This document shows, one piece after another, positions 24,549 to 34,312 of a stretch of 64,000 nt of DNA. Every line of letters starts with the position of its first letter. Within the stretch, counting starts at the first letter, position 1. The translations under genes and the position numbers were made by a program. The notes beneath the pieces were generated by a model. That model made no database searches. It saw nothing but the letters and a program-made list of their open reading frames with translations, and was not told where the DNA came from. Origin of the DNA: Streptomyces tailanensis (GTDB taxonomy: Bacteria; Actinomycetota; Actinomycetes; Streptomycetales; Streptomycetaceae); contig NZ_VTHJ01000035.1 in NCBI RefSeq assembly GCF_008386495.1, forward strand, positions 1-64,000, written 5' to 3'.

Positions 24549-27500
24549 GCTCACGCAGGGCCACCGCCCGCAGCTCCTCCCGCCCCAGGGCGGCGTACGC
24601 CGACACCGCGTCGGCGTACGCCGCCCTGTCGGCGTCCTGGGCCGCCTTCCGGGACCGGGTGAAGGACAGGGTCGGGTACTCCCGCACCGCCGGCATCCGC
24701 TCCGCCAGCGCCACCAGCCGTACGGCTGCCTCGTCGCCCCGGGCGAGCCCGGCGAAACCGAGTGCGAGCAGGACGGTGCCGTACACCGGCAGCTCCACCG
24801 GAGCCCTGTCAGCGGAGGACCCGGTGGAACCGGACAGGCCCGAGGGCCTGGACAGCATCTCCAGCAGCCGCTCCCGCAGTTGCCCGGCCAGCCCCGCCAC
24901 CGGATCGAGCCGGCCGTGCTGCGCGTGCGCGGCCAGCGTGGCCGACTGCACCTGGAGCGACCACGGATCCACGAACGGATCGTCGGCGTGCCGCAGGGTC
25001 TCCTCCCGCGTCCGCTCCGCCGCCTGCCGCCACAGCCCGAGCCCGACCTCGGTAAGCCCCCGCGCCAGCGCGATCTCCGCCCGGACCGGCAGGTCGGAAC
25101 TGAAGATCAGGGTGTCCTCCGACTGCTTCTCCGGGGCCGCGGCGAGTCCCAGCCAGTACTCCGCCTCGTCGACCTCCCCGCGCTGGAGGCAGGCCAGCAC
25201 CAGCCCCGCGTGGACGCCGATCGTGTCCGACCATGCGCCGAACTCGTCGAACGCGTCCAGCGCGGCCCGCAGATGCTCGTACGCCTCCGCGCCCCGCTCG
25301 GACTGCAGGCACAGCTCGCCGAGCCGCCCCCGGCTCAGCAGCTGCATGGCCGGATTGCCGAGCGGCACCACGGTGTCGAGCATCCGGCGGGCGTACTCCA
25401 GCGCACGCTCCACGTCGTGCTCGGCTTCCCACACATAGCTGGCGACGCACGAGGCGACGCCCGCCAGCAGCGGCTCGTCGGCGTCACAGAGCTCCCGCAG
25501 CCGCGCGTACTCCGGCGGGTGTATGCCCGGGACGGCGCACAGGACGGCGGCCAGCGCCCGCGCCAGCGTGTCCGGCGGCGCGGGCGGCAGCCGACGCAGG
25601 GTGACGAGGTGGCGTACGGCGTGCGGGCCGAGGCCCATGAAGAGGCTGGCGGTGCACACCGTCGCCGCGCTGCGGGCCGTCTCCACGTCATCCGGGTCCT
25701 CGGGGCCCGGGCGGAAGTGGGACAGCGGCCCGCCGGTCTCGGTGGCGAGGGCGGCGAGCCGGGCGTAGCTGGAGCCGGTGGCCCACATGGAGGCCAGTAC
25801 GGCGGTGAGGGCCGCGATGGTCGGTCCGTCGTCGCGGGCCAGCGCGTGCCGCAGGGCCAGGACGAGGTTGTCCTGCTCGGTCCGGATACGTGCCCAGGCG
25901 GCGGACAACAGACCGTCGCCGAACAGCACATCGTGGTGGCCGCGGCCGAAGTCCCGGGCCCAGGACAGGAACCGGTCGGTCACCGCCTCCTCCTCGCCCG
26001 CCTCGGCGCGCCGGGCGGCGCTGAACTCCCGTAGCGTCTCCAGCATGTGGAAGCGCACCCCGGAAGGGCTGTCGCCCACCTTGATCAGGGACTGGTCGGC
26101 CAGCTGTTCCAGCAGGGCCAGCGTGTCCCCGGTCGCGTCGAGCACGTACTCCGCCGAATCCTCGGTGAAGCCCCCGGGGAACACCGACAGCGCGCGGAGC
26201 GCCGCCCTGCCGTCGGGCGCCAGCAGATTCCAGCTCCACTCGACCACCGCCCGCAATGTGCGGTGCCGCTCAGGGGCGTCGCGGGCGCCGCCGCGCAGCA
26301 GCGCGAAACGGTCGCGGAGCCGGCGGGAGATGTCGGCCACGGACAGCACCCGCACCCGGGCCGCGGCGAGTTCCACGGCCAGCGGCAGCCCGTCCAGGTG
26401 CCGGCAGACCTCGGCCACCCCGTCGGCGGGCAGCTCCACGCCGGGCCGGGCCGCCCGCGCCCGCTGCTCGAAGAGCTCGACCGAGGTCGGCAGGGAAAGC
26501 TCCGGCAGCGCGTACACGGACTCCGACGTCAGTCCCAGCGGGGCCCGGCTGGTGGCCAGGACCCGCAGCTCCTTCGACCGCGACACGAGTGCCTGTACGA
26601 GATCGGCCGCGCCGCGGATCACCTGCTCGCAGTTGTCCAGCACGAGCAGTACGGGCCCGGAACCCAGGGCGGCGACGATGCCGGTCACCGGGTCGGCGCC
26701 GGCGCCGAACTGCCGTCCGTCCCCGGCGCCGACGGCCGAGGCCACCTCACCGGTCACGTCGTCGTCGGCGGTGACACCGGCCAGGGCGACGAAGTGGACC
26801 ACCGGCTGCTCGGCGGCCCGGCTCACCGCGTGGGAGAGGCGGGTCTTGCCCAGTCCGCCGGGACCGACGACGGTGACCACCCGGGCCGTACGCAACAGCC
26901 CGGCCACGGCGGCGATGTCGGCGTCCCGCCCCAGCAGCGGGTTCGGGTCGTGCGGCACACCGTGGCGGACCGGCGCCACCTCCGCGCTCAGCAACTCCTG
27001 GTACACGGACCTGAGTCCGGGACCCGGGTCGGTACCCAGCTGATCGCGCAGCCCGCGGCGGTAGGCGTCGTACCGGGTCAGCGCCGCGGCCCGGCCCGCG
27101 GTAGCGGCCTCGCAGCGCAGCAGCTCCGCCAGCACCTCCTCGTCCCGCGGCAGCTCCCGGGCCAGCTCGGTCAGGGGCGCCGCGGCCTCCTCCCGCCGCC
27201 CCAGCCGGGCGAGCGCGAGGGCCCGGGTGCGGACGAGGGCACGGAACGGCCGGGTCCGGTCGACGCGGAGGGCCACCACCGGATCGTGCAGGTCCTCGCC
27301 CGCCCCGGCGCCCACGCTCCCGTCCCACAGGGCCAGGCCCGCCTCGGCCTGTTCCAGGGCGCCCTCATGGTCCCCCGCCCGCGCGCGCCCGGCGCTCTCC
27401 GCCTCGTACAGCAGCAGCGCGGAACTGTCGACCCGCGCCTCGTCCAGCGCCAGCCGGTACCCCGTCGGTGTGCTCGCGATCAGATCGGCACCCAGCTGTC

Positions 27501-27705
27501 CCCTGAGCCGTGACACCAGGATCTGCACCGCCTTGCCCGGCCGCTCCGGCAACTCGTCCGGCCACAGCCCCTCCACCAGCCGGCCGGTGCTGCAGCCGGT
27601 GCGCGGATCCTCGGCGAGGAGCGCCAGGAGCCCGCGCAGCCGGGGTGCGGTGATCTCGCGCCCACGACAGGCGACTCGGGACAGCAGGGTCAACTCGGTG
27701 GTCAC
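24526..27705 (-). CDS. AfsR/SARP-like BTAD-NB-ARC transcriptional regulator
   Basis: This is a 1059-aa STAND-type regulator. The N-terminal winged helix (about 15-95, AVQILVSRLRGQLGADLI) and bacterial transcriptional activation domain (about 98-245, ending LRSVYQELLSAEV) are followed by an NB-ARC-type ATPase with Walker A VVGPGGLGKTRLSHAV and Walker B-like VLLVLDNCEQVI. A winged-helix region and TPR-like helices to the C-terminus complete it. Proteins of this shape control secondary metabolism or exporters. Lying convergent to drrAB, it may regulate that exporter. The GTG at 27705 gives a complete N-terminus. Confidence 0.88.
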   Translation of the reverse strand: MTTELTLLSRVACRGREITAPRLRGLLALLAEDPRTGCSTGRLVEGLWPDELPERPGKAVQILVSRLRGQLGADLIASTPTGYRLALDEARVDSSALLLYEAESAGRARAGDHEGALEQAEAGLALWDGSVGAGAGEDLHDPVVALRVDRTRPFRALVRTRALALARLGRREEAAAPLTELARELPRDEEVLAELLRCEAATAGRAAALTRYDAYRRGLRDQLGTDPGPGLRSVYQELLSAEVAPVRHGVPHDPNPLLGRDADIAAVAGLLRTARVVTVVGPGGLGKTRLSHAVSRAAEQPVVHFVALAGVTADDDVTGEVASAVGAGDGRQFGAGADPVTGIVAALGSGPVLLVLDNCEQVIRGAADLVQALVSRSKELRVLATSRAPLGLTSESVYALPELSLPTSVELFEQRARAARPGVELPADGVAEVCRHLDGLPLAVELAAARVRVLSVADISRRLRDRFALLRGGARDAPERHRTLRAVVEWSWNLLAPDGRAALRALSVFPGGFTEDSAEYVLDATGDTLALLEQLADQSLIKVGDSPSGVRFHMLETLREFSAARRAEAGEEEAVTDRFLSWARDFGRGHHDVLFGDGLLSAAWARIRTEQDNLVLALRHALARDDGPTIAALTAVLASMWATGSSYARLAALATETGGPLSHFRPGPEDPDDVETARSAATVCTASLFMGLGPHAVRHLVTLRRLPPAPPDTLARALAAVLCAVPGIHPPEYARLRELCDADEPLLAGVASCVASYVWEAEHDVERALEYARRMLDTVVPLGNPAMQLLSRGRLGELCLQSERGAEAYEHLRAALDAFDEFGAWSDTIGVHAGLVLACLQRGEVDEAEYWLGLAAAPEKQSEDTLIFSSDLPVRAEIALARGLTEVGLGLWRQAAERTREETLRHADDPFVDPWSLQVQSATLAAHAQHGRLDPVAGLAGQLRERLLEMLSRPSGLSGSTGSSADRAPVELPVYGTVLLALGFAGLARGDEAAVRLVALAERMPAVREYPTLSFTRSRKAAQDADRAAYADAVSAYAALGREELRAVALRELNAGVHG

Positions 27706-27746
27706 GCCTGAAGGTTAACCAGCTGAGCGCCGGCGGCCACCGGGTC

Positions 27747-27890
27747 TCAGCCGGTGTGGACGCGCGGCCGGCGGGCGCGGTCCGGTTCCGCCTCGCGCAG
27801 GACCTCCCGGGTGACCGGGGCGACCTCGCCCTGGCCGAAGAGGAGGAAGCGGAGGAAGTTGGCGAAGGGGTTGCCCTCGGTCCAGAGACC
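27747..27890 (-). pseudogene. C-terminal gene remnant (about 47 aa)
   Basis: A minus-strand reading frame with strong codon bias runs from about [20 protein letters not shown] to the ending [16 protein letters not shown] and a stop at 27747. Upstream the frame loses codon bias and no start exists, so only the 3' end of a gene survives. The family was not recognised with confidence. It lies between the AfsR-like gene and the broken Mrr-like gene. Confidence 0.45.
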
Positions 27891-27979
27891 TACGGCTGGA
27901 GCGGCGGCGGCACAGCCGGTGGGAGGTCGTACGCACGGCGCGGAGTCATGACGTACGGCTGACCCCGACCGAGTTACTG

Positions 27980-29140
27980 TCACTGCCGGACGCGGGCGTC
28001 GGCGTCGGCCAGCAGTTGGTGGGCGACCGCGTTGACCGGCTCGACGGCGCCCTGGCGGTCGAAGCGGAAGAGGACCGTACCGCTGGTCTGCGCCCAGGTC
28101 CGGGCCTGAGGGGTGTAGCCGGCGGCGCAGAAGAAGACACCCGTCTTGCCTTCGTGGACGGCGACGCCGTGCAGTTGCTGCACGGTGGGCCGGCCGGTGG
28201 GCTTGCCCTCCAGCTTGATCTGGGCCACGGCGCGGGCGCTGACCACATCGATGCCGCCGTCCGCGCCGACGGGCGTGACCACCGCGTCGGCGAAGCCGAG
28301 ATAACGCATCCACTCGGCGGCGATCAGCTCCGCGTCGCGGGTCTCCCGGATCAACCGCTCGGGCGGCCGGCCCGCGGGTATTGCGGCGGTGCGGCGCGAG
28401 CCGGCGGCGAGTTCACGGGCCGTCAGAGCCACGTCCAACCCGTGGTTGGAGGTGAAGAGGAAGTGGCGCGCGCCGGAGGCGAGGAGGCCGTACTCGCCGG
28501 ACTGAATCACCGGTTCCTCGTCGCGGTAGACGACGTCCCGGTCCTTCACCACCAGCGCCCGGTCCGTGACGATCGCCAGCGACCGGCCGCTGTCGGAGGG
28601 CCCCTGCTAGGGGCCGACAGCGAGTCCGAGTATCCATTCGTCGGCGGCGACATGGGCCCGGGCCAGTTTGGTGAACCGCACCGCGAGCGGCTGCGGGTCG
28701 AAGGGACGCAAGCGGACCATGCAGGCGGCGACCGCGCCCTCGATCGTCGAACCGAGCGGCGGCAACTCCTCCAGCAGCCGCTTCGCCTCCTGCGCGATGT
28801 CCCGTACCGGCGGCGTCACACCGGCCGATGAGGCTCCCTCCTCGACCGCCTGGATCGCACGCCGATCGGCGGCGGCCACCCGGGCGGCGGGGCTGAAGTC
28901 GGCCCACCACACGACCGCGCCCAGCGAGGCGAGCAGCCCCACCCACAACACCGTCCACGAAGCGAGTACGACCGCCGCCACCGGGCTGACGGCCACCGCC
29001 GCACAGCCGAGCGCGGGCGTGTTGATCGCCACGCCGCTCTCCGGCAGACACGGCCCGCCCTCCGCCCGCTCATGCCGGGCCAACCCCTGCCGGGTCGCCA
29101 TCACCTGCCGGCCACACAGCGGACAAGCCAACGTGCTCAT
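27980..29140 (-). pseudogene. Membrane-anchored Mrr-like nuclease gene split by an amber codon
   Basis: The ATG at 29140 starts a protein with a zinc-finger-like CPLCGRQV ... HERAEGGPC segment, one or two membrane helices (AVVLASWTVLWVGLLASLGA) and a helical region. It hits TAG at 28607-28609. Past that codon the same frame continues without change (SDSGRSLAIVTDRALVVKDR) into an Mrr/PD-(D/E)xK-like domain, [20 protein letters not shown], and stops at 27980. No frameshift is needed. Intact, it would be about 386 aa and could cleave DNA. The stop sits inside a small dyad (GGCCCCT-AGC-AGGGGCC). Nonsense mutation, readthrough or restart at GTG 28552 are possible. Confidence 0.7.
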
Positions 29141-29238
29141 CGCCCCCCACCCCCGCACTTCGCACGCGTCGATCCATCCCCGGCCCGGACACTAACAGCG
29201 ACCACTGACAACGCCGCAGCCAGGACAGAGATCGTGCG

Positions 29239-30485
29239 TCAGCCTTGGCGGGTGACGCTGACCTGGACGGTCATCGTGCCCTTGTTGTCCTGGGAGCAGG
29301 CCCCAGCGGTGTCGTTCATCCCCAGTTGCAGGGTGCCGTTGCCGGACGCCTTGAACGTCAGCTTCCGTTTGACGGCGTGGACGGGGAAGTCCCGCTTGCC
29401 CGTGAGACGCGCGGCCAGGGTGCCGAACGGGGACCCGGCCTTGACCTTGCAGGCTTTCGCCCCGTCGAGCACCTTGTCGGTGTTCGCGTCGTAGCCGGCC
29501 GGACCGGTCATGGGCATGATCCGGTAGTCGGCCGTCCACTTTCCCGAGATGAACCGCACGGTGACCCGGTCTCCCCGCCGGACGGAGACACCGGTCACCG
29601 ACTGCCAGCCGGCCACGGACTGGACGACCTGACTGGTGGAGGTCGTGGTCGCGGTCGTCTTCGGGTCCTGCTTGAGCGGGAGCGTCCCGGTGAGGAAGAG
29701 GCCACCCACCACGCCCGCCGCCAGCACAGCCGTACCCGCCAGCGCCCACCACACCCGCTTGCGAACCGCCGAGCGGGACCGCTGCCCGGGCGGGGGGTTG
29801 AGCGAGGCGGTGCCCAGCGCGGTCGGCACGGTCTCCACGGCCGGGACGGGCCGCCCCTGGCCGCCGGTCACCGTGTCCGCGTCGCTCAACGGAGCCGAGG
29901 GCCGGGACACGCGTACGGTCGCCGACGGCAGCGGCCCGGCGTCCGCCTCGCCCGCCGCGACGCGCGCCAGCGCGGCACGCGCACTGGCCGCCGAGGGCCG
30001 TTCGTCCGGGGACTTGCGCAGCAGCGCCTCGACGACCGGGCGCAGCGGGCCGAGCCGCTCCGGCAGGACGGGATCCCCGTATGCGACGGCGTGCAGTGTC
30101 GCGGGCCGTGCCGGTCTGCGGAACGGGGACCGGCCGCCGCAGACCGTGGCGAGGGTCGCGCCCAGGGACCACAGGTCGGAGGCCGGGCCGGCCTCCGCTC
30201 CCATCACCCGCTCGGGCGCCATGAATTCGAGGGAGCCGACCAGTTCGCCGGTGGTCGTCAGGAACTCGCCGTCGTCCAGGGCCGCGATGCCGAAGTCGGT
30301 GAGGACGGCGTTGCCGTCGCGGCGCAGCAGGACGTTGGCGGGTTTGACGTCGCGGTGCAGGGTGCCGGCCGCGTGCACAGCCTCCAGCGCGTCGAGCAGT
30401 TGCAGACCGAGGACGGCCGTGTGCCGCGGGGTGAGCGGTCCGGCCTCGGCGATCCGGTGCGCCAGCGAGGGCCCGTCGACGCCTG
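29239..30485 (-). pseudogene. Ser/Thr protein kinase lacking its N-lobe
   Basis: The frame enters a Hanks-type kinase at DGPSLAHRIAEAG and has the catalytic loop HRDVKPANVLL, DFGIAA, SLEFMAPERV and the end of the C-lobe. A Pro/Ser-rich linker, one membrane helix (VWWALAGTAVLAAGVVGGLF) and an extracellular domain with two Cys (about 150 aa, ending MTVQVSVTRQG) follow. The glycine-rich loop and ATP-binding lysine, about 90 residues, are missing. Immediately upstream, in another frame, is an arginase gene that itself lacks its C-terminus. No start codon fits. A deletion joining two genes is the simplest reading. Confidence 0.75.
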
Positions 30486-31094
30486 ACGGGTCGCCGCCTC
30501 CGCGCCGGTCGCCCGTACGGTGTCGAAGTCGATCGCGTACAACTTCCGCGGCAGCGGCTGCATCCCGGCCTCGGTGGACTCGGCGGTGTCGCGGAAGCCG
30601 AAGGCGACGACGTCCTCGTCCCGGAGCAGGGGACCGTAGCCCTCCAGGTCGGTGAGGGGCCGGGGCCCGCGGCCGGTGGCCAGGGCGAGTTCCATCGAGG
30701 CCGCCTCGCCCGTCGGCTCCGCCGACGGCTGGTAGAAGTCGGTGTGGCCGTCGAGGAACAGCAGACCGTGGCGGCCGCGGCGACGCAGGGCGAGGAGGTT
30801 GCCGAGCAGGATGCTGCAGTCGCCGCCGAGAACCACCGGAAAGCGGCCCGCGTCCAGGGCGCCGCCGACCGTGTCGGCGAGCCGGACGGAGTACTCGGCG
30901 ATGCCGACAGGGTTGAGGACACCCGTGGCGGCGTCCCGCCGCAGGTCGTACGGCGGGGCTTCGACGCGGCCGGCCCGTATCGCCCCGGGGTGATCGAGCA
31001 GACCGGCATCGATCAGGGCCGAGGGCAGGTCCTGGACACCGGACGGGCGCAGCCCGAGCACGGACGGCGCTTCGATGACCGCCGACTCTCGCAT
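30486..31094 (-). pseudogene. Arginase/agmatinase-family gene truncated at the 3' end
   Basis: The start MRESAVIEAPSVLGLRP is preceded by an AAGGGA ribosome site. The ureohydrolase motifs GRFPVVLGGDCSILLGN and LLFLDGHTDFYQP are present (metal-binding Asp/His, with Cys in place of the usual His in GGDHS). After YAIDFDTVRATGAEAA the frame loses family sequence and runs into the kinase locus, so roughly the last 80-90 residues, with the final metal ligands (SxDxDxxDP), are absent. It would not be active. Confidence 0.72.
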
Positions 31095-31150
31095 CACCCG
31101 GTCCCTTCGCCGAGTGCCGTCTCGTACGTCCATGGTGCACAGGCCACCGT

Positions 31151-31165
31151 TAAGGTCACCCGGTG
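31151..31165 (+). promoter_or_regulatory. Putative -10 box for the mannosyltransferase gene
   Basis: TAAGGT (31151-31156) lies six bases upstream of the GTG at 31163 with no ribosome site between. The spacing suggests a leaderless message. The box is only a moderate match (TANNNT). Confidence 0.35.
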
Positions 31166-32830
31166 ACGAGTAGCAGCGCGCCGCGTTCCCCAGCTCCTGA
31201 TGGCACCCGTTCGACGACGGCACCCGACGACTGGAAGGGCCGGCTGCGTCTGTTCGGATACGTCGGGCGTCCCCGGACCGACAGCCGCCGGCTCCTGGTC
31301 CCACCGTTTCCGGAGCCGTCGGCAATGGCCTGGCTCGGGCCGGTGTTCGTCGCCGTCTTAGCCGGGGCGATCCGCTTCTGGGAGCTCGGGCGTCCGCGGG
31401 CCGTCGTCTTCGACGAGACGTACTACGCCAAGGACGCCTGGTCCCTACTGCGGCTCGGCTACGAGGGCACCTGGCCGGACCGCAAGATCGCGGACCCGCA
31501 GATACTGGCGGACCCTCAGGTGATCTCGCTCTCCGACACCGGGTCGTTCGTCGCGCATCCGCCGATGGGCAAGTGGGTGATCGCCCTCGGCGAGTGGATG
31601 TTCGGCCTCAACCCGTTCGGCTGGCGCTTCATGACGGCGGTGCTGGGCACGTTGTCGGTGCTGATGCTGTGCCGAATAGGACGCCGCCTGTTCCGGTCAA
31701 CAATGCTGGGCTGTCTGGCCGGTGGGCTGATGGCGGTGGACGGTCTGCACTATGTGATGAGCCGTACCGCCCTGCTGGACCTCGTCGTCATGTTCTTCGT
31801 CCTGGCGGCGTTCGGATGCCTGCTGCTCGACCGGGACCACGCACGTGCCCGGCTCGCGGCGGCGCTCCCGGTGGACGAGGACGGCCCTGCGCGCCCGGAC
31901 CAGGTCACCGGTGAACAGGCCGGAACGGGGCTGCGTCCCTGGCGGCTCGCGGCCGCCGTCTTCCTGGGACTGGCGGCCGCGACGAAATGGAACGGCCTGT
32001 ATTTCCTCGCCTTCTTCCTGATCCTCACCGCACTGTGGGACGTCGCCTCCCGCCGCGTTGCGGGAGCGCGCCGCCCGTACCGGGCAGTGCTGCGCAAGGA
32101 CCTCGGCTGGTCGGTGCTGTCCGTCGTACCGGTCGCCGTGGTGACGTACCTGGTGACGTGGAGCGGCTGGTTCCTGTCCGACAACGGCTACGGCCGCCAC
32201 TGGGCGGACGGCCGCGGCGGCACCTGGTCGTGGATCCCGGCTCCGCTGCGCAGCCTCTGGCACTACGAGTACGGGGTGTACAAGTTCAATGTCGGACTGG
32301 ACGCCTGGCACAAGTACGAGTCCAGTCCGTGGAGTTGGCTGGTCCTCGGCCGCCCTGTGCTGTTCCACTACCAGTCACCGGAACCCGGAGAGGCCGGCTG
32401 CCACGCGATCACCGGCTGCTCGCAGGCGGTCCTCGCCCTCGGCACGCCGGTGCTGTGGTGGACGGCATGCTTCGCCCTGCTGTACCTGCTCTACCGGTGG
32501 GCGCTGCGCCGCGACTGGCGCGCCGGCGCGATCCTGTGCGCGGTGGGCGCCGGTTACCTGCCCTGGTTCCTGTACCAGGACCGCACGGCCTTCGCTTTCT
32601 ACGCGGTCGTCTTCGTGCCCTACCTGTGCCTGGCCGTCACGATGATGCTGGGAGCGCTGCTGGGCCCGCCGGGAGCGGACGAGAAGCGCCGCGTACCGGG
32701 CGCGATGGCCGTGGGCGTGATCGTGCTGCTCATCACCTGGAACTTCATCTACTTCTTCCCGATCTACGCCGGGCAGACGATCCCCTATCCCGACTGGCAG
32801 ACGAGGATGTGGCTCGACACCTGGATCTGA
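31163..32830 (+). CDS. pmt: Protein O-mannosyltransferase (Pmt)
   Basis: This 555-aa polytopic GT39 enzyme transfers mannose from polyprenyl phosphate to Ser/Thr of secreted proteins. It has a cytosolic N-terminus, then a first helix and the catalytic acidic pair in VVFDETYYAKDAW (residues about 80-90), followed by FVAHPPMGKWVIALGEWMFG. About ten further helices follow. The C-terminal module contains YFFPIYAGQTIPY and the ending MWLDTWI, characteristic of actinobacterial Pmt. In Streptomyces, Pmt glycosylates lipoproteins and serves as part of the phage phiC31 receptor pathway. The gene looks intact although its neighbour upstream is broken. Confidence 0.93.
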   Translation: MTSSSAPRSPAPDGTRSTTAPDDWKGRLRLFGYVGRPRTDSRRLLVPPFPEPSAMAWLGPVFVAVLAGAIRFWELGRPRAVVFDETYYAKDAWSLLRLGYEGTWPDRKIADPQILADPQVISLSDTGSFVAHPPMGKWVIALGEWMFGLNPFGWRFMTAVLGTLSVLMLCRIGRRLFRSTMLGCLAGGLMAVDGLHYVMSRTALLDLVVMFFVLAAFGCLLLDRDHARARLAAALPVDEDGPARPDQVTGEQAGTGLRPWRLAAAVFLGLAAATKWNGLYFLAFFLILTALWDVASRRVAGARRPYRAVLRKDLGWSVLSVVPVAVVTYLVTWSGWFLSDNGYGRHWADGRGGTWSWIPAPLRSLWHYEYGVYKFNVGLDAWHKYESSPWSWLVLGRPVLFHYQSPEPGEAGCHAITGCSQAVLALGTPVLWWTACFALLYLLYRWALRRDWRAGAILCAVGAGYLPWFLYQDRTAFAFYAVVFVPYLCLAVTMMLGALLGPPGADEKRRVPGAMAVGVIVLLITWNFIYFFPIYAGQTIPYPDWQTRMWLDTWI

Positions 32831-32920
32831 ACCCGGCTCCACCGTACGGGCGGGGGAGCCGCGTTCACCGCGCCGGCGTGAGGTCCCCGGTGAGCGGTAC
32901 GTCCGGCGTTCCTATGGCGC

Positions 32921-33070
32921 TCAGTGGTCGGAGCGGTCCACTGTGACGCAGGTGGTCCGGCTGAACACCGACACCGTCTCGTTGCCGCAGTTGTTGCTGT
33001 GGCGCGAGGCGTCGGGCGGAGGTTGGACAGGACACCGCCGCTGGGGCCCGGCTGGTCCCCGCCACCGCGA
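32921..33070 (-). pseudogene. Possible C-terminal remnant of a secreted Cys-pair protein
   Basis: On the minus strand one frame reads ASRHSNNCGNETVSVFSRTT and CVTVDRSDH before a stop at 32921, and a neighbouring frame upstream reads GGGDQPGPSGGVLSNL. This looks like the end of a small secreted protein with a disulfide pair, shifted in frame and lacking a start. The call rests on sequence flavour only. Confidence 0.3.
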
Positions 33071-33073
33071 TAT

Positions 33074-33538
33074 TCATGTGCGAGACGGTTGATCGGGTAC
33101 TCCGGCCGTGTGCACGGCGTGCTCGGCGTCGACGCGGGTCGTGACGCCCGTGTCGACGAGGGTGCGGGTGGCGTCCACCGAGGCGTAGATCCACAGGATC
33201 CGCATCGGCTCGGTGGGGGAGGCGTTGCGGAAGCGGTGGGGGGTGCCGGCGGCGACATAGGTGGTGTCGAAGCGGGTCACGTGGTGTTCGGTGCCGTCGA
33301 TCTCCACGATGGCCTCGCCTTCGAGGATGGTCACGCTCTCAGGGCAGTTGTGGGTGTGCAGCGGGATACCGGCCCCGCCCTCGAAGAGGGTCTGGCCGGT
33401 GAGGAAGACCTCCGCTCCGATCGCCCGCGTGACCAGGGGGACGGTGCGGGCGCCGCCGCCGCGGCTGAAGTCGGTCAGCTCGGCCGGGCGCAGAACGGCG
33501 GGCGGGAAGGCGGCGAAGCAGGGTTGGTCGGGGCACAT
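33074..33538 (-). CDS. Cupin-domain protein (154 aa)
   Basis: This is a single-domain cupin with the metal-binding motifs GIPLHTHNCPESVTILEGEA (motif 1, HxH and Glu) and VAAGTPHRFRNASP (motif 2 His). The N-terminal extension is MCPDQPCFAAFPPAV. The ATG at 33538 was chosen because the upstream frame runs into a broken gene. It is the last gene of the minus-strand four-carbon-acid locus, 68 bases after the otnK remnant, and is probably a sugar-acid-binding or isomerase-like accessory enzyme. Substrate unknown. Confidence 0.85.
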   Translation of the reverse strand: MCPDQPCFAAFPPAVLRPAELTDFSRGGGARTVPLVTRAIGAEVFLTGQTLFEGGAGIPLHTHNCPESVTILEGEAIVEIDGTEHHVTRFDTTYVAAGTPHRFRNASPTEPMRILWIYASVDATRTLVDTGVTTRVDAEHAVHTAGVPDQPSRT

Positions 33539-33606
33539 GTGTGTTTCTCCGTGTTGCGGTTGGCTCAGCCGGTCGGTGCGGGCGGCCGTTTCGTCGCCGT
33601 AGGGGC

Positions 33607-34249
33607 TCACCGGGTCTCCTGGAGGGCGCGGACGAACAGGTCCGGCGCGCCGAAGTTGCCCGACTTGAGCATGAGGGCGAGGTCGCCGTGTGGTGTGGCG
33701 GCGTGGGTCCAGGGGACGCCGGGGGCGGCTTCCCCTCCCACGAGTACGGTGCGGATGTTCAGGGCGGTGGTCACGGCTCGGGGACGTCTCACCGCCGGCG
33801 ACGAGGAGGCGGCGTACACCCCGGTCGACGAGGTGGACCGCGAGCGTGCCGAGCAGACCCTCCACGTAGACGGTGCGGCCGTTGGGCGGGGAGGTCGGGC
33901 AGGCCAGGGTGATGCCGGCGCCCGCCGTCTCCAGGAGGGCGTCGCCGACCGGGTCGATGTTGCCCTGGGGGGTGGAGTCGAACGTGGAGCAGTACTTGAA
34001 GTAGATCTGGGTCGCTCCCTTGGACCACAGCCACCGCTGAGCGGCGAGGGACTCCTCGGCTGCCTCCTTCGCCGGGGTGGAGCGGGACTTGAGCGCGATC
34101 ACCACTGCGTCGCAGTCGGCGGGCAGGGGTGTGGTGGCGTCGGGGACGCCGAAGACGAGCGCGGTACGCAGGCCCGCGCGCCGGAAGGCGGCCGCGACAT
34201 CGGTGCCGCCGGTGAAGTCGTCGGCTATGCAGCCGATGCGCAGGGTCAT
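33607..34249 (-). pseudogene. Four-carbon acid sugar kinase (OtnK) with internal loss and frameshift
   Basis: The start MTLRIGCIADDFTGGTDVAA is the DUF1537/OtnK N-domain, which continues normally to ACPTSPPNGRTVY. It then jumps directly to TLAVHLVDRGVRRLLVAGGE, which belongs near the C-terminus. About 200 residues are missing, including most of the nucleotide-binding domain. Near 33815 the frame shifts and the true ending, TTALNIRTVLVGGEAAPG through NFGAPDLFVRALQETR, follows. Intact enzymes phosphorylate D-threonate, D-erythronate or related acids. The gene is dead as it stands. Confidence 0.8.
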
Positions 34250-34312
34250 GGGTGGGCTCTCCTGGACGTACGGGAGGTGCGGGTGATGAGGGAGCCGTCG
34301 GTTGACGGTGAG

